Position numbers and translations under genes: made by a program. From the NCBI GenBank assembly GCA_902776765.1, contig CACYRP010000003.1, positions 124,001-188,000 on the forward strand: a stretch of 64,000 bases of DNA, written 5' to 3'. The notes beneath the pieces were generated by a model, which was given only the letters and a program-made list of their open reading frames with translations, searched no databases and was not told the origin of the DNA. The stretch is from Fibrobacter succinogenes (lineage in GTDB: Bacteria > Fibrobacterota > Fibrobacteria > Fibrobacterales > Fibrobacteraceae). Of this stretch, positions 25,252-34,140 are shown one piece after another (within the stretch, counting starts at the first letter, position 1; each line of letters opens with the position of its first letter).

Positions 25252-26778
25252 ATGAAAACAGTTGTTATCGGAAACGGTAAACTTACTATCGAAGATATTG
25301 TTGCCATTGCGAAAAAGCAAGCGACTGTTAAACTAGATGATTCCGCGGAATTCCAAAGGAAAATCGATTCTGGTGCGGAATTTTTGGATGAAGCTTTGGC
25401 AGAACATGGTGGCATTTATGGTGTGACAACGGGATATGGTGATTCTTGCACGCAGGTGTTGCCGCCGGAACATTATGGCCAACTGCCGATAAACTTGACT
25501 CGTTTTCATGGGTGTGGTCTCGGTAATTACTTTGATGAAGAAACAACTCGCGCGATTATGGCTGTTCGCTTGAACACGCTTGCGCAGGGATTTTCGGGCG
25601 TGAGCTATGCGCTACTAAAAATTATCGCTCTTTTTTTGCAAAATGATATTTTGCCGCTGATTCCGCAAGAGGGCTCGGTAGGGGCGAGCGGTGACTTGAC
25701 TCCGCTTTCGTATTTGGCTGGTGCTGTCATCGGCGAACGCGATGTGATGTATAAGGGTGAACGCAGGCCGTCTTTAGATGTAATGAAGGAACTGGGAATT
25801 ACCCCGCACAAGTTCCGCCCGAAAGAAGCAATTGCCATTATGAATGGTACTGCAGCGATGAATGCGGTTGCATGCATGGCGTATTCCCGTGCTGAATACT
25901 TGTGCGACCTGGCTTGCCGAATCACGGCGATGATTACAGTTGCCATGAAGGGCAATGCATACCATTATTATGAACGTTTGTTCGAAGCAAAACCGCATCC
26001 AGGATTGGGACTTGCCGCAAAGAAAATTCGCTGTGCGCTAAATCTTGATATTGCCAAGAATGTTGTCCCCGAAAAAATTCAAGATCCGTATTCGTTGCGT
26101 TGTGCTCCGCATATCATTGGGCTATTCTATGATTCTAGCGCTTTTTTGCGCCAATTAATTGAAATTGAACTCAATAGTGCAAATGATAATCCGATTGTCG
26201 ATCCGTTTACGAAGAATATTTTCCATGGTGGGCATTTCTATGGCGGTCATATTTGCCTTGCGATGGACACCCTCAAGAACATGGTTGCAAACATTGCGGA
26301 CCTCTTGGATCGTCAGCTGGCGATGATTGTCGATATCAAGTTCAACCGCAATTTGCCGCCGAATTTGGCCGGAAGCAAGGGCGATTACGATATCAACCAT
26401 GGTTTTAAGGCTGTGCAAATTGGAGTATCGGCTTGGACTGCCGAAGCGCTCCACCTCACGATGCCGATGAGCGTGTTTAGCCGTTCGACGGAATGCCACA
26501 ACCAAGATAAGGTTAGCATGGGAACAATTGCGGCCCGTGACTGCATCCGCATTTTGGAACTTACGGAACAAGTTACGGCAGCAACGCTTTTGGCTGCGGC
26601 ACAAGCGCTACGCATTCGCTTGGAGCGTAGTGAAATTTCTAAAGAACGTATCAAGAATCTGAAGGCTACTTATGACCAGGTGTTTTCCAAGTTCGCACCA
26701 CTAGAATGCGACCGCCAGCTCGAAAAGGACTTGCGCAACACTTTGGAACTGATTCGAAAAAAATTCTATGATGTCTAA
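25252..26778 (+). CDS. Aromatic amino acid ammonia-lyase (HAL/PAL/TAL family)
   Basis: A 508-residue MIO enzyme. Ala145-Ser146-Gly147 in GSVGASGDLTPLSYLAG would cyclise to the MIO group, and the catalytic Tyr56 lies in GGIYGVTTGYG. I chose ATG 25252 since GGAG lies 8 bases upstream; a GTG at 25237 abuts the previous stop. The context suggests it removes ammonia from tyrosine or phenylalanine to give coumarate or cinnamate as the polyene starter, as FlxTAL-type enzymes do in flexirubin loci. The substrate-selectivity pair reads Phe85-His86, unlike the His-Leu of known TAL, Phe-Leu of PAL or Ser-His of HAL, so the substrate is not settled. Confidence 0.88.
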   Translation: MKTVVIGNGKLTIEDIVAIAKKQATVKLDDSAEFQRKIDSGAEFLDEALAEHGGIYGVTTGYGDSCTQVLPPEHYGQLPINLTRFHGCGLGNYFDEETTRAIMAVRLNTLAQGFSGVSYALLKIIALFLQNDILPLIPQEGSVGASGDLTPLSYLAGAVIGERDVMYKGERRPSLDVMKELGITPHKFRPKEAIAIMNGTAAMNAVACMAYSRAEYLCDLACRITAMITVAMKGNAYHYYERLFEAKPHPGLGLAAKKIRCALNLDIAKNVVPEKIQDPYSLRCAPHIIGLFYDSSAFLRQLIEIELNSANDNPIVDPFTKNIFHGGHFYGGHICLAMDTLKNMVANIADLLDRQLAMIVDIKFNRNLPPNLAGSKGDYDINHGFKAVQIGVSAWTAEALHLTMPMSVFSRSTECHNQDKVSMGTIAARDCIRILELTEQVTAATLLAAAQALRIRLERSEISKERIKNLKATYDQVFSKFAPLECDRQLEKDLRNTLELIRKKFYDV

Positions 26779-26796
26779 TGGAGTTTTGTATTTTTT

Positions 26797-27270
26797 ATGG
26801 CTGTGAAAAGAATCAAAGACAGTGTTGAATTTCAAGTCGAGTTTTACGATGTCGATTCTATGCAGGTGGCATGGCATGGCAATTATGTAAAGTTCATGGA
26901 AGTAGCCCGTTGCGCTCTTTTACGTAAAATTGGTTATGATTACAACGAAATGACGCGAAGCGGCTATATTTGGCCTGTTGTTGATTTGCATATTAAATAT
27001 GTCCGTCCGATGATTTTTATGCAGAAGATTCGTGCCGAAGTGACACTGATGGAATACGAAGTCTGCATGAAACTCTCGTACAAGTTTATGGATGCAGAAA
27101 CTGGTGTTGTGCTCACAAAAGCGGAAAGTACGCAGATGGCTGTCGATATGGAAACGAAAGAATCGCTATGGGCATGTCCGCCTTGCTTTGTGGATAAGGT
27201 GAAGGCCCTTTTGGCCAAGGAAAATTCTCCTGAAAAGCCTTCCGACAAATCGGAGTCTGCAAAGAAATAA
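26797..27270 (+). CDS. 4HBT-type hotdog acyl thioesterase
   Basis: A 157-residue hotdog protein. YDVDSMQVAWHGNYVKFMEVAR matches the 4-hydroxybenzoyl-CoA thioesterase helix, with Asp and His-Gly-Asn-Tyr in the expected place. In aryl-polyene loci such a thioesterase is thought to release or edit acyl chains. The last 15 residues are a charged tail (ENSPEKPSDKSESAKK). It lies 18 bases after the lyase gene. Confidence 0.87.
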   Translation: MAVKRIKDSVEFQVEFYDVDSMQVAWHGNYVKFMEVARCALLRKIGYDYNEMTRSGYIWPVVDLHIKYVRPMIFMQKIRAEVTLMEYEVCMKLSYKFMDAETGVVLTKAESTQMAVDMETKESLWACPPCFVDKVKALLAKENSPEKPSDKSESAKK

Positions 27271-27280
27271 GGTGATTGTT

Positions 27281-27928
27281 ATGTTGTTTAAACGAAATAT
27301 TTGCGTTTTGTTTTTGGGCTTGTTTTGCGGCTGTGGCATTGCAATGGCCGATGTTTTTAGCCATCCGGTGAATAAAAAGTCAAAGCCGGAATTGGAAAAA
27401 TCATTAGCGAAGGTTATGAATTACGAAGTCGCATCGGGTGATTTTAAGCAAACTAAATCTATCAAAAAACGCAACCGGAAATTTATTTCGACCGGAACAT
27501 TCATGATTTCTAAAAAAAATGGCATTATTTGGAAAACGCTAAAACCCATTTTTTCTGAGTTGGCGCTTAATAATGGCGGTGTTTTTGAACGCGATTCTAG
27601 CGGTCAATCGCAAATGCTTTTAACGAAAGAAAATCCTATGTTTGCAGATTTTTCAAGCAATATCCAAGCGTTATTTTCAGGAAAAATTGCTCAATTAGAA
27701 AAGAACTTTAACGTGTTCTACGAAAAACAATCGTGCGGCTTTAGAATGGGGCTTGTTCCGCGAGAAACGATGGTACGCATGGTTATTGCAAATGTTGTAA
27801 TTGAGGCTTGCAAAAATATTGATAAAGTGATTATTACAGATGCCGAAGAATCTCCTGTAACGCTTGAATTTTTGAATTACAAAATAGTTGGAAAGGCTGC
27901 GCCGGAACGCATGAGTTCTGCGCCATAA
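27281..27928 (+). CDS. LolA-like periplasmic carrier of the aryl-polyene locus
   Basis: A 215-residue secreted protein with signal MLFKRNICVLFLGLFCGCGIAMA. The body (ASGDFKQTKSIKKRNRKFIS, GTFMISKKNGIIWKTLKP) matches the LolA/COG2834 half-barrel in which a lipid chain is shielded. ATG 27281 is chosen over GTG 27272 because AAGGTG then lies at a normal distance. With the MMPL exporter 12 bases downstream, it probably ferries the polyene lipid across the periplasm. Confidence 0.83.
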   Translation: MLFKRNICVLFLGLFCGCGIAMADVFSHPVNKKSKPELEKSLAKVMNYEVASGDFKQTKSIKKRNRKFISTGTFMISKKNGIIWKTLKPIFSELALNNGGVFERDSSGQSQMLLTKENPMFADFSSNIQALFSGKIAQLEKNFNVFYEKQSCGFRMGLVPRETMVRMVIANVVIEACKNIDKVIITDAEESPVTLEFLNYKIVGKAAPERMSSAP

Positions 27929-27940
27929 GACGAGTTCCCT

Positions 27941-30343
27941 ATGAAGTTCTTTAATGGAAAACACTTGAATGCGAAAGCGGGAATTTTCCTGTGGGTGGTA
28001 ATTCATGCCATCTTGATATTTCTTGGCATTTCTGTTCCGTGGAAGATGGATTCCGACTTGTATTCGATTCTGCCGGATTCCAATGAAATTAAGAATGTGA
28101 GCGAAGCTGAAAAAGAGCTCAGTTCCCGAACGGTGCGAAATATTACGGTTCTTGTCGGGCATGAAGATTTCGAGGTTGCGCGCAGTGCGGCGGTCGCACT
28201 GGATAGCGTGTTTAAAGATGATTCATCATTCGAAGAAACTCGACTGTTCGTGAACGAAAAATCAATGGCCGAGACTCGAGAATTTTTCTTTAATCATCGT
28301 TATACGTTGCAGGGGAGGAAAATTCGTGAAATTCTTGCGAAAGGCGATTTTGAAACGTTAAAAAATAGAGCTTTACAGAAAATTTATGGCTCGTTTTCAA
28401 ATGCAAATTTGAACCATCTTGATGAAGATCCGTTTTTGCTGGGTGATGCTGCGTTTGAAAACTTTGTACAACATTCCCCGATGTCGTTGAGCCGTTTTAG
28501 CCTTCGCGATAGCGTCCTTTATGCGGTTGATTCTGGCGTGACTTACGTGATGTGGAATGCGAAACTCTCCGAAAACGTTCCTTCAATGGCTTCTGATGGT
28601 CATGTTATTGCGAAAATGAATCGTGTGTTGGATTCGTTGAAATTAGCGAAGCCGGGGCTTGTTGTGGCTAAATCGGGCGTGCCTTTCCATAGCTACGAAA
28701 GTTCAGACCGCGCAAAGTCTGAAATTGCTTGGATTTCGGGCGTGTCGATTGTGCTGATTTTGCTATTGCTGCTTTATGTTTTCCGCTCGTCGCTTCCGAT
28801 TGTTGCTACGCTTTCGACAATTGCGATTGCCATTTTTACGGCGCTTGCTTTTACGTGGTACGTGTTCGGGAATATTCATGTCTTTACGCTTGTTTTTGGC
28901 ACAAGCATCATTGGTGTGAGTATGGATTACGCGGTACATTTCTTTGTCCATTGGAAGACGGGAGTGCGGAATGTGCGCTCAAGCATTATCAAGGGGCTTT
29001 TGCTTGGTTTCTTGACGACTGAACTTAGCTATATTGCGCTTACGTTTGCCGAATTTTCGCTATTGCGCCAAATGGCTGTGTTTTCGATTGTTGGACTGTT
29101 GAGCTCGTTCTTGACGATTACGCTTTTGTTTCATGCGGTGTTTGAAAATGCGATGGCTTCTGGTGAAGAAATTGTGGCAAAATCGGTGCCTGCAAATCTT
29201 CCGACTCAATTCCCGAAAGTTTTTCTAGATGCTTATTCAAAGTTCTCCAAGTGGGGAACTCGATTGATGTTGGTGTTGTTTATTGTAGCACTTCTTCCTG
29301 GGTTAAAATTGCTTAATGTCCATACGGATATCGGCAATTTTTACACGATGAATGATGAAATTAAAGCATCTGAAGCTTTGACCTCGAAACTGAATAATTT
29401 GGGTGTCGCGCCGACTTATTTTATTGTGGAAGGGAATGATGGAATTGAGATTTTGGAAAATGAAGAACAACTTACAGAACGTCTTGCAAATGCTGAAAAA
29501 GAGGGTTTGGTAAAAGCGTATTTAGCGACATCAAATATTATCCCAAGTGAAAGAAATCAACAAAAAACATATAGTGATTTTCGAAAAATAATTTATGGAA
29601 ATACAGGAATCCTTAAAGTTATATTAGAAAAACCAGGAAGTTATCTTACCTCCTATGCTCGCGATTATTTAACTGAAATTGGGGTTGAAAATGATTCTGC
29701 TATTATTGCAAGTTTTAATCCAAATGCATGGTTAAATACATGGGATTCACTTCCTCAGTCATTGAATTCGCTTTTGCAGATGCTGTGGCTTGGCCGAGTC
29801 GGGGATAAATACTACAGCGCCGTCCTTCCGCTTCACGTATCCGACAAATTCGATGCTCAAAAAATTGCAGAAGGTTTGCCGGGCGTTCATGTCGTCAATA
29901 AAAAACATAATATCAATAACGCTCTCACAAAAATTTCGCAAGTCTCGCTTAAACTTGTAGGCTTTGCCTATGTAGTTGTTTTCTTTATTCTTATAATTGT
30001 GTATAAATTTAAAGATGCGGTACGGATTATTCGTGCGCCGGTCTTGGCAAGCCTTTTTGCCGCGTCAGTCTTTGGTTATGCCGGAATTGAATTCAATTTC
30101 TTTGCGATTGTCGGTGTGATTCTTACGCTTGGAATTGGTATCGATTATGCCTTGTTCTTTAAGGAAGGCGGCCGCCAAAACTTGACAACGACACTTGCGA
30201 TTATGCTTTCGGCAATGACAACTATTATTTCTTTTGGTAGCCTTGCTTGCAGCGCCTTTGTGCCTATCCATACGTTTGGCCTTGCCGTTCTGCTTGGCAT
30301 TTCCTGCTGTTTTCTTATTTCTCCATTTAGCGCAAAACGTTAA
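27941..30343 (+). CDS. MMPL/RND-family exporter of the aryl-polyene locus
   Basis: An 800-residue membrane protein with the two-fold RND layout: a first helix (FLWVVIHAILIFLGISV), a periplasmic domain to about 260, a block of about five helices, a second periplasmic domain from about 450 and a last helix block. LTLGIGIDYALFF and FGTSIIGVSMDYAVHFF are the paired helix-4-type motifs. It should lift the finished polyene lipid from the inner membrane and hand it to the LolA-like protein. Bases 29500-29760, in the second periplasmic domain, are clearly richer in A+T than the rest. Confidence 0.87.
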   Translation: MKFFNGKHLNAKAGIFLWVVIHAILIFLGISVPWKMDSDLYSILPDSNEIKNVSEAEKELSSRTVRNITVLVGHEDFEVARSAAVALDSVFKDDSSFEETRLFVNEKSMAETREFFFNHRYTLQGRKIREILAKGDFETLKNRALQKIYGSFSNANLNHLDEDPFLLGDAAFENFVQHSPMSLSRFSLRDSVLYAVDSGVTYVMWNAKLSENVPSMASDGHVIAKMNRVLDSLKLAKPGLVVAKSGVPFHSYESSDRAKSEIAWISGVSIVLILLLLLYVFRSSLPIVATLSTIAIAIFTALAFTWYVFGNIHVFTLVFGTSIIGVSMDYAVHFFVHWKTGVRNVRSSIIKGLLLGFLTTELSYIALTFAEFSLLRQMAVFSIVGLLSSFLTITLLFHAVFENAMASGEEIVAKSVPANLPTQFPKVFLDAYSKFSKWGTRLMLVLFIVALLPGLKLLNVHTDIGNFYTMNDEIKASEALTSKLNNLGVAPTYFIVEGNDGIEILENEEQLTERLANAEKEGLVKAYLATSNIIPSERNQQKTYSDFRKIIYGNTGILKVILEKPGSYLTSYARDYLTEIGVENDSAIIASFNPNAWLNTWDSLPQSLNSLLQMLWLGRVGDKYYSAVLPLHVSDKFDAQKIAEGLPGVHVVNKKHNINNALTKISQVSLKLVGFAYVVVFFILIIVYKFKDAVRIIRAPVLASLFAASVFGYAGIEFNFFAIVGVILTLGIGIDYALFFKEGGRQNLTTTLAIMLSAMTTIISFGSLACSAFVPIHTFGLAVLLGISCCFLISPFSAKR

Positions 30344-30364
30344 TATTCTAAATTGTTTTCGCCT

Positions 30365-31666
30365 ATGGAAGTCGTAACAAATAAAATGGCTGGAGACGTT
30401 AGCCGTCCAAGACCCGTTTATATCAATGATTTGGGCCTTTATTGCATTTTAGGTGGCGATAAAGTTCAAGTTTTTGATGCACTCAAGAATGGTAAACGTG
30501 GGACTTTTACCACGTACGATGTGGCTGGCGTTCAGCGCCCTGCAGCAACGATTGACCCTGCGATGCTTGCTCCTGTCCCTGAAAAAAAGTTTGATAACCG
30601 TGTGAACCGCTTGTCGCAAGCGGCTTTGGTTGGGCTTGAAAAGACCATTCAAAAAGCGGTTGAAAAGTACGGTGCCAACCGTGTTGGAGTTTTTATCGGT
30701 TCCTGCGATAACGGTTCCGAAGCGTCGATGGCGGCGCTCAAGTGCTTTAAAGAAACAGGTGCATTCCCGGATGGCTACGTTCTCGATTACCAGCGTGCTG
30801 ATTTCCCGGCCCAGTTTATTGCTGAACGTTTTGGAATCACGGGAATGCTTTCGGTGCATTCTACAGCGTGTGCGTCTAGCGCGAGCGCTTTTGTTTCGGC
30901 GCGCAATAACCTTTACGCGGGCAATTGCGATGTGGCGATTGTGGGCGGTGTGGATATTGCATCGCTTTCGGTGATTCTAGGGTTTGCTTCGCTTGAGGCC
31001 ATGAGTGATAAACCAACAAATCCTTTTAGCGCAAACCGCTCGGGCCTTACGCTTGGCGATGCTGCTGTGTACTTTGTGGTGACCCGTGAGCCTGATGCTG
31101 ATCTTTGTGCAGTTGATTGTAAAAATCTCAAAGTGATTGGTTTTGGTGAAAGCGCCGATGCAGACCATATTACGGCTCCGCGTGCTGATGGGGAAGGCGC
31201 TTATCAGGCGATGAAGGCGGCGCTTGAAGATGCTGGCCTTAATGCAACTCAAATTGGCTATGTGAATTTGCATGGAACGGGTACGGAATTGAATGACGCC
31301 ATGGAAAGCCGCGCCATTCACCGAATTTTTGCAGACGATATTGGCGCTGCAAACGCTGACGTTCCGGTTAGCTCCACAAAAGCACTTACAGGGCATACGC
31401 TTGGTGCCGCAGGATCGTTGGAACTCGCATTCTGTTGCCTTACACTCCAGAGTGGTCGCGAATCCGGTGTTAACGAAAACTGTAGCTGTAAAAAAGATTT
31501 CATCCTCCCGGCGCATCTTTTTGATGGTGTTGTTGATCCGAATCTCCCGTTATTACATTTAGTAAAAGTGGGCGAGACTGCGCAAAATCTCAAATATTGC
31601 ATGAGTAATTCGTTTGCATTTGGCGGCTGCAACGTGTCCTTGATTGTAGAAAATGGTAGTGTATGA
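30365..31666 (+). CDS. Beta-ketoacyl-ACP synthase, first of the locus
   Basis: A 433-residue ketosynthase. Cys169 (STACASS), His303 (NLHGTGT) and His344 (STKALTGHTLGAAG) complete the triad, so it is active in principle. The ATG at 30365 is used in place of a TTG at 30353; no ribosome site stands out, and ATG 30386 is a possible alternative. One of the two ketosynthases here probably pairs with the chain-length-factor-like protein at 18664. The dehydratase start overlaps its stop by four bases. Confidence 0.88.
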   Translation: MEVVTNKMAGDVSRPRPVYINDLGLYCILGGDKVQVFDALKNGKRGTFTTYDVAGVQRPAATIDPAMLAPVPEKKFDNRVNRLSQAALVGLEKTIQKAVEKYGANRVGVFIGSCDNGSEASMAALKCFKETGAFPDGYVLDYQRADFPAQFIAERFGITGMLSVHSTACASSASAFVSARNNLYAGNCDVAIVGGVDIASLSVILGFASLEAMSDKPTNPFSANRSGLTLGDAAVYFVVTREPDADLCAVDCKNLKVIGFGESADADHITAPRADGEGAYQAMKAALEDAGLNATQIGYVNLHGTGTELNDAMESRAIHRIFADDIGAANADVPVSSTKALTGHTLGAAGSLELAFCCLTLQSGRESGVNENCSCKKDFILPAHLFDGVVDPNLPLLHLVKVGETAQNLKYCMSNSFAFGGCNVSLIVENGSV

Positions 31667-32127
31667 TAGATGTTTTTGATACAAAAGAATCGGTAAGCGA
31701 ACTTGTTCCTCACAAGGGCAAAATGCTTTTGCTCGACCGTGTTCGCGATTACGACTTGAAAGAAAATTCCATCACGACCGAAGTTGACATTTCTCGCGAT
31801 AACATGTTTTACGAAGAAGAACTTGGCGGCGTTCCTGTTTGGGTTGCTTTCGAATACATGGCGCAAAGCGTTTCTGCATTGTCGGGACTCCAAGGGCGCA
31901 CAAAAGGCGAAAAACCGAAGGTCGGTTTTATCATGAGCGTGAGCGGTTTTAATGCCGATGTTCCTGTTTTTAAACTTGGTGAAACCGTAGTTGTCAACGT
32001 GCTTGAAAAAACTCGTAACGATAACGCGGTTACTTTTGAAGGTTCTGCAACGGTCAACGGCACGCTTGCTGTAACCGCAAAACTCAATACTGTTGAAGTC
32101 GATGATTCTAAAAATTCTTTGAATTGA
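31663..32127 (+). CDS. 3-hydroxyacyl-ACP dehydratase (ApeP-like)
   Basis: A 154-residue hotdog protein. It opens with LVPHKGKMLLLDRV, where the His is the expected catalytic residue, and continues with AFEYMAQSVSALSGLQG, the long helix with Glu. This is the ApeP type of dehydratase that makes each double bond of the polyene. It starts in an ATGA overlap with the ketosynthase and is followed by the ketoreductase. Confidence 0.86.
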   Translation: MIDVFDTKESVSELVPHKGKMLLLDRVRDYDLKENSITTEVDISRDNMFYEEELGGVPVWVAFEYMAQSVSALSGLQGRTKGEKPKVGFIMSVSGFNADVPVFKLGETVVVNVLEKTRNDNAVTFEGSATVNGTLAVTAKLNTVEVDDSKNSLN

Positions 32128-32142
32128 TTTTTGAGGTATGGA

Positions 32143-32871
32143 ATGGAAAATGAAAAATCTGTTTTGATTACGGGCGCTAGTGGCGGTATCGGGCTTGCCA
32201 TTGCCGAGGCTGTAGCAAAAGAAGGCTACACTGTGGTGGCTCACTATAATAGGAACTCCGCTCCGATTGATGCTCTTGCTGAACGGATTCGCGCCAATGG
32301 CGGAAAAATTCGCTCGTTGCAGTTTGATATTTGCGACCGGGAACAGTGCCGTGAAGTCCTCGAAAAGGATATCGCCGAGAATGGCGTGTATTACGGTGTC
32401 GTCACGAATGCGGGCGTTTGCGCGGACTCCGTGTTCCCTGCGATGACGGATGAATATTGGGACAAAGTTCTAAATACAAATTTGAACGGTTTTTATAACG
32501 TCGTCCATCCGATTGTCATGCCCATGTGTCGCAAACGTAAAGGCCGTATCATTACGATTTCTTCTGTTTCTGGTGTAATCGGCAACCGTGGGCAGGTCAA
32601 CTATAGTGCCTCCAAGGCGGGGCTCATAGGCGCTACAAAAGCGCTTGCTACGGAATTGGCGAGTCGCAACATCACCGTGAATAGTGTCGCTCCAGGCGTT
32701 ATTGAAACCGAAATGATTAAAGACGCCCCGCTTGACATGATTCTCCCGACTATCCCAATGAAACGTGTTGGCAAACCTGAAGAAGTTGCCGCGACGGTTG
32801 TATTCTTGCTTTCTGAAGGTGCTGCCTACATTACGCGTCAGGTCATCTCGGTCAATGGGGGCTTGGCGTGA
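32143..32871 (+). CDS. 3-ketoacyl-ACP reductase (FabG/ApeQ-like)
   Basis: A 242-residue short-chain dehydrogenase. The cofactor loop is TGASGGIG and the catalytic set is Ser141, Tyr154 and Lys158 (SSVSGVIGNRGQVNYSASK). It should use NADPH to reduce the ketoacyl-ACP in each elongation cycle. ATG 32143 has GAGG 6 bases upstream, better than TTG 32131. The next ketosynthase overlaps its stop by four bases (GTGA). Confidence 0.9.
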   Translation: MENEKSVLITGASGGIGLAIAEAVAKEGYTVVAHYNRNSAPIDALAERIRANGGKIRSLQFDICDREQCREVLEKDIAENGVYYGVVTNAGVCADSVFPAMTDEYWDKVLNTNLNGFYNVVHPIVMPMCRKRKGRIITISSVSGVIGNRGQVNYSASKAGLIGATKALATELASRNITVNSVAPGVIETEMIKDAPLDMILPTIPMKRVGKPEEVAATVVFLLSEGAAYITRQVISVNGGLA

Positions 32872-34097
32872 GTCGTCGCGTTGTTGTCACTGGAGGCAGT
32901 TGCATTACATCCATGGGGATGGAACTGGATGAAATTTTTTCGCAACTCAAGACGTTCAAGAATCATATCGTTCGCATGGAAGATTGGGACAAGTATGCGC
33001 AAATGAATACACGCTTAGCAGGCCCGATTCTTTACGATTTGCCGGAATACCCGCGTAAAAAGGTTCGCGGCGCCGGCCGTGTGGGTGTGCTTGCAATTTC
33101 TTCTGCGGATAAGGCGATGCAAATGGCTGGCCTTGCGGGTGAAAAGGAACTTTTCAAGTCTGGCCGTGTTGGCGTGGCGTTCGGTTCGTCTATGGGTAGC
33201 GTGCGTCCGCTTTTGGATTTTGTCTCCATGCAGAATCCGCCCTATGATTGCTCAAAAGTTTCGGCGACAACGTATATCCAGTCGATGCCGCAAACGACGG
33301 CGGTCAATGTAAGCTTGTTCTTTGGCTTGACCGGGCGACTCATTACCACGAATACGGCATGCACGAGCGGAAGCCTTTCGATTGGTTTTGCTTATGAAAC
33401 GATTAAATACGGCATGCAGGATGTAATGATTGCAGGCGGTGCCGAAGAGTTGGCTGCAACAGAAACGGCAGTATTTGACTCGCTTTTTGCAACGAGCGTC
33501 AAGAACGATTCTCCAGAAATTACGCCTGCTCCGTACGATCGCGACAGAGACGGCCTTGTTATCGGCGAGGGCGCGGGCACGCTTGTGCTCGAAGAATACG
33601 AGCATGCCAAGGCTCGTGGTGCGCATATTTATGCGGAACTCGTCGGTTTTGGGCACAACACCGATGGTGAACATATCACGCAGCCCAAGAAAGAGACCAT
33701 GCAAAAATCTCTTGAAATTGCTCTTGATGATGCGCAAATTTCACCGAATGCCATTGGCTATGTGAATGCTCATGGAACGGCAACGCATTATGGCGATATC
33801 GCCGAAAGCTGGGCTACGTTCAATGCGTTCAAGCAACGCCCGGTTGCTATATCTAGCCTTAAGAGCTATATCGGACATACGCTTGGTGCGTGTGGCGGAA
33901 TTGAAGCATGGCTCGGCATTAACATGATGAATCGCGGTTGGTTCAGCCCCAACTTGAACTTGAAAAATATCGATCCGGAATGTGCACCGCTTGATTACAT
34001 CACCGGTGACGGGCGTGAAATTGACACGGAATATGTAATGTCAAACAATTTTGCTTTCGGCGGCATCAATACTTCGCTCATTTTCAAGCGAATTTAG
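32868..34097 (+). CDS. Beta-ketoacyl-ACP synthase, second of the locus (ApeR/ApeO-like)
   Basis: A 409-residue ketosynthase starting at GTG in overlap with the reductase gene. The triad is Cys165 (NTACTSG), His302 (NAHGTATHYGD) and His337 (LKSYIGHTLG). The Thr-Ser after Cys and the MSNNFAFGGINTSLIF end match polyene-type synthases. It is the last gene of the plus arm, and a strong terminator follows 12 bases after the stop. Confidence 0.88.
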   Translation: MSRRVVVTGGSCITSMGMELDEIFSQLKTFKNHIVRMEDWDKYAQMNTRLAGPILYDLPEYPRKKVRGAGRVGVLAISSADKAMQMAGLAGEKELFKSGRVGVAFGSSMGSVRPLLDFVSMQNPPYDCSKVSATTYIQSMPQTTAVNVSLFFGLTGRLITTNTACTSGSLSIGFAYETIKYGMQDVMIAGGAEELAATETAVFDSLFATSVKNDSPEITPAPYDRDRDGLVIGEGAGTLVLEEYEHAKARGAHIYAELVGFGHNTDGEHITQPKKETMQKSLEIALDDAQISPNAIGYVNAHGTATHYGDIAESWATFNAFKQRPVAISSLKSYIGHTLGACGGIEAWLGINMMNRGWFSPNLNLKNIDPECAPLDYITGDGREIDTEYVMSNNFAFGGINTSLIFKRI

Positions 34098-34109
34098 TGC
34101 TACAACGTC

Positions 34110-34140
34110 ATCCCGGCCTTGTGCCGGGATCGGCTTTTTT
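34110..34140 (+). terminator. Terminator of the aryl-polyene plus arm
   Basis: ATCCCGGC and GCCGGGAT form a perfect 8-base stem around CTTGT, followed by CGGC and six T. The same GTCATCCCGGC core recurs at 49998. Confidence 0.88.
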
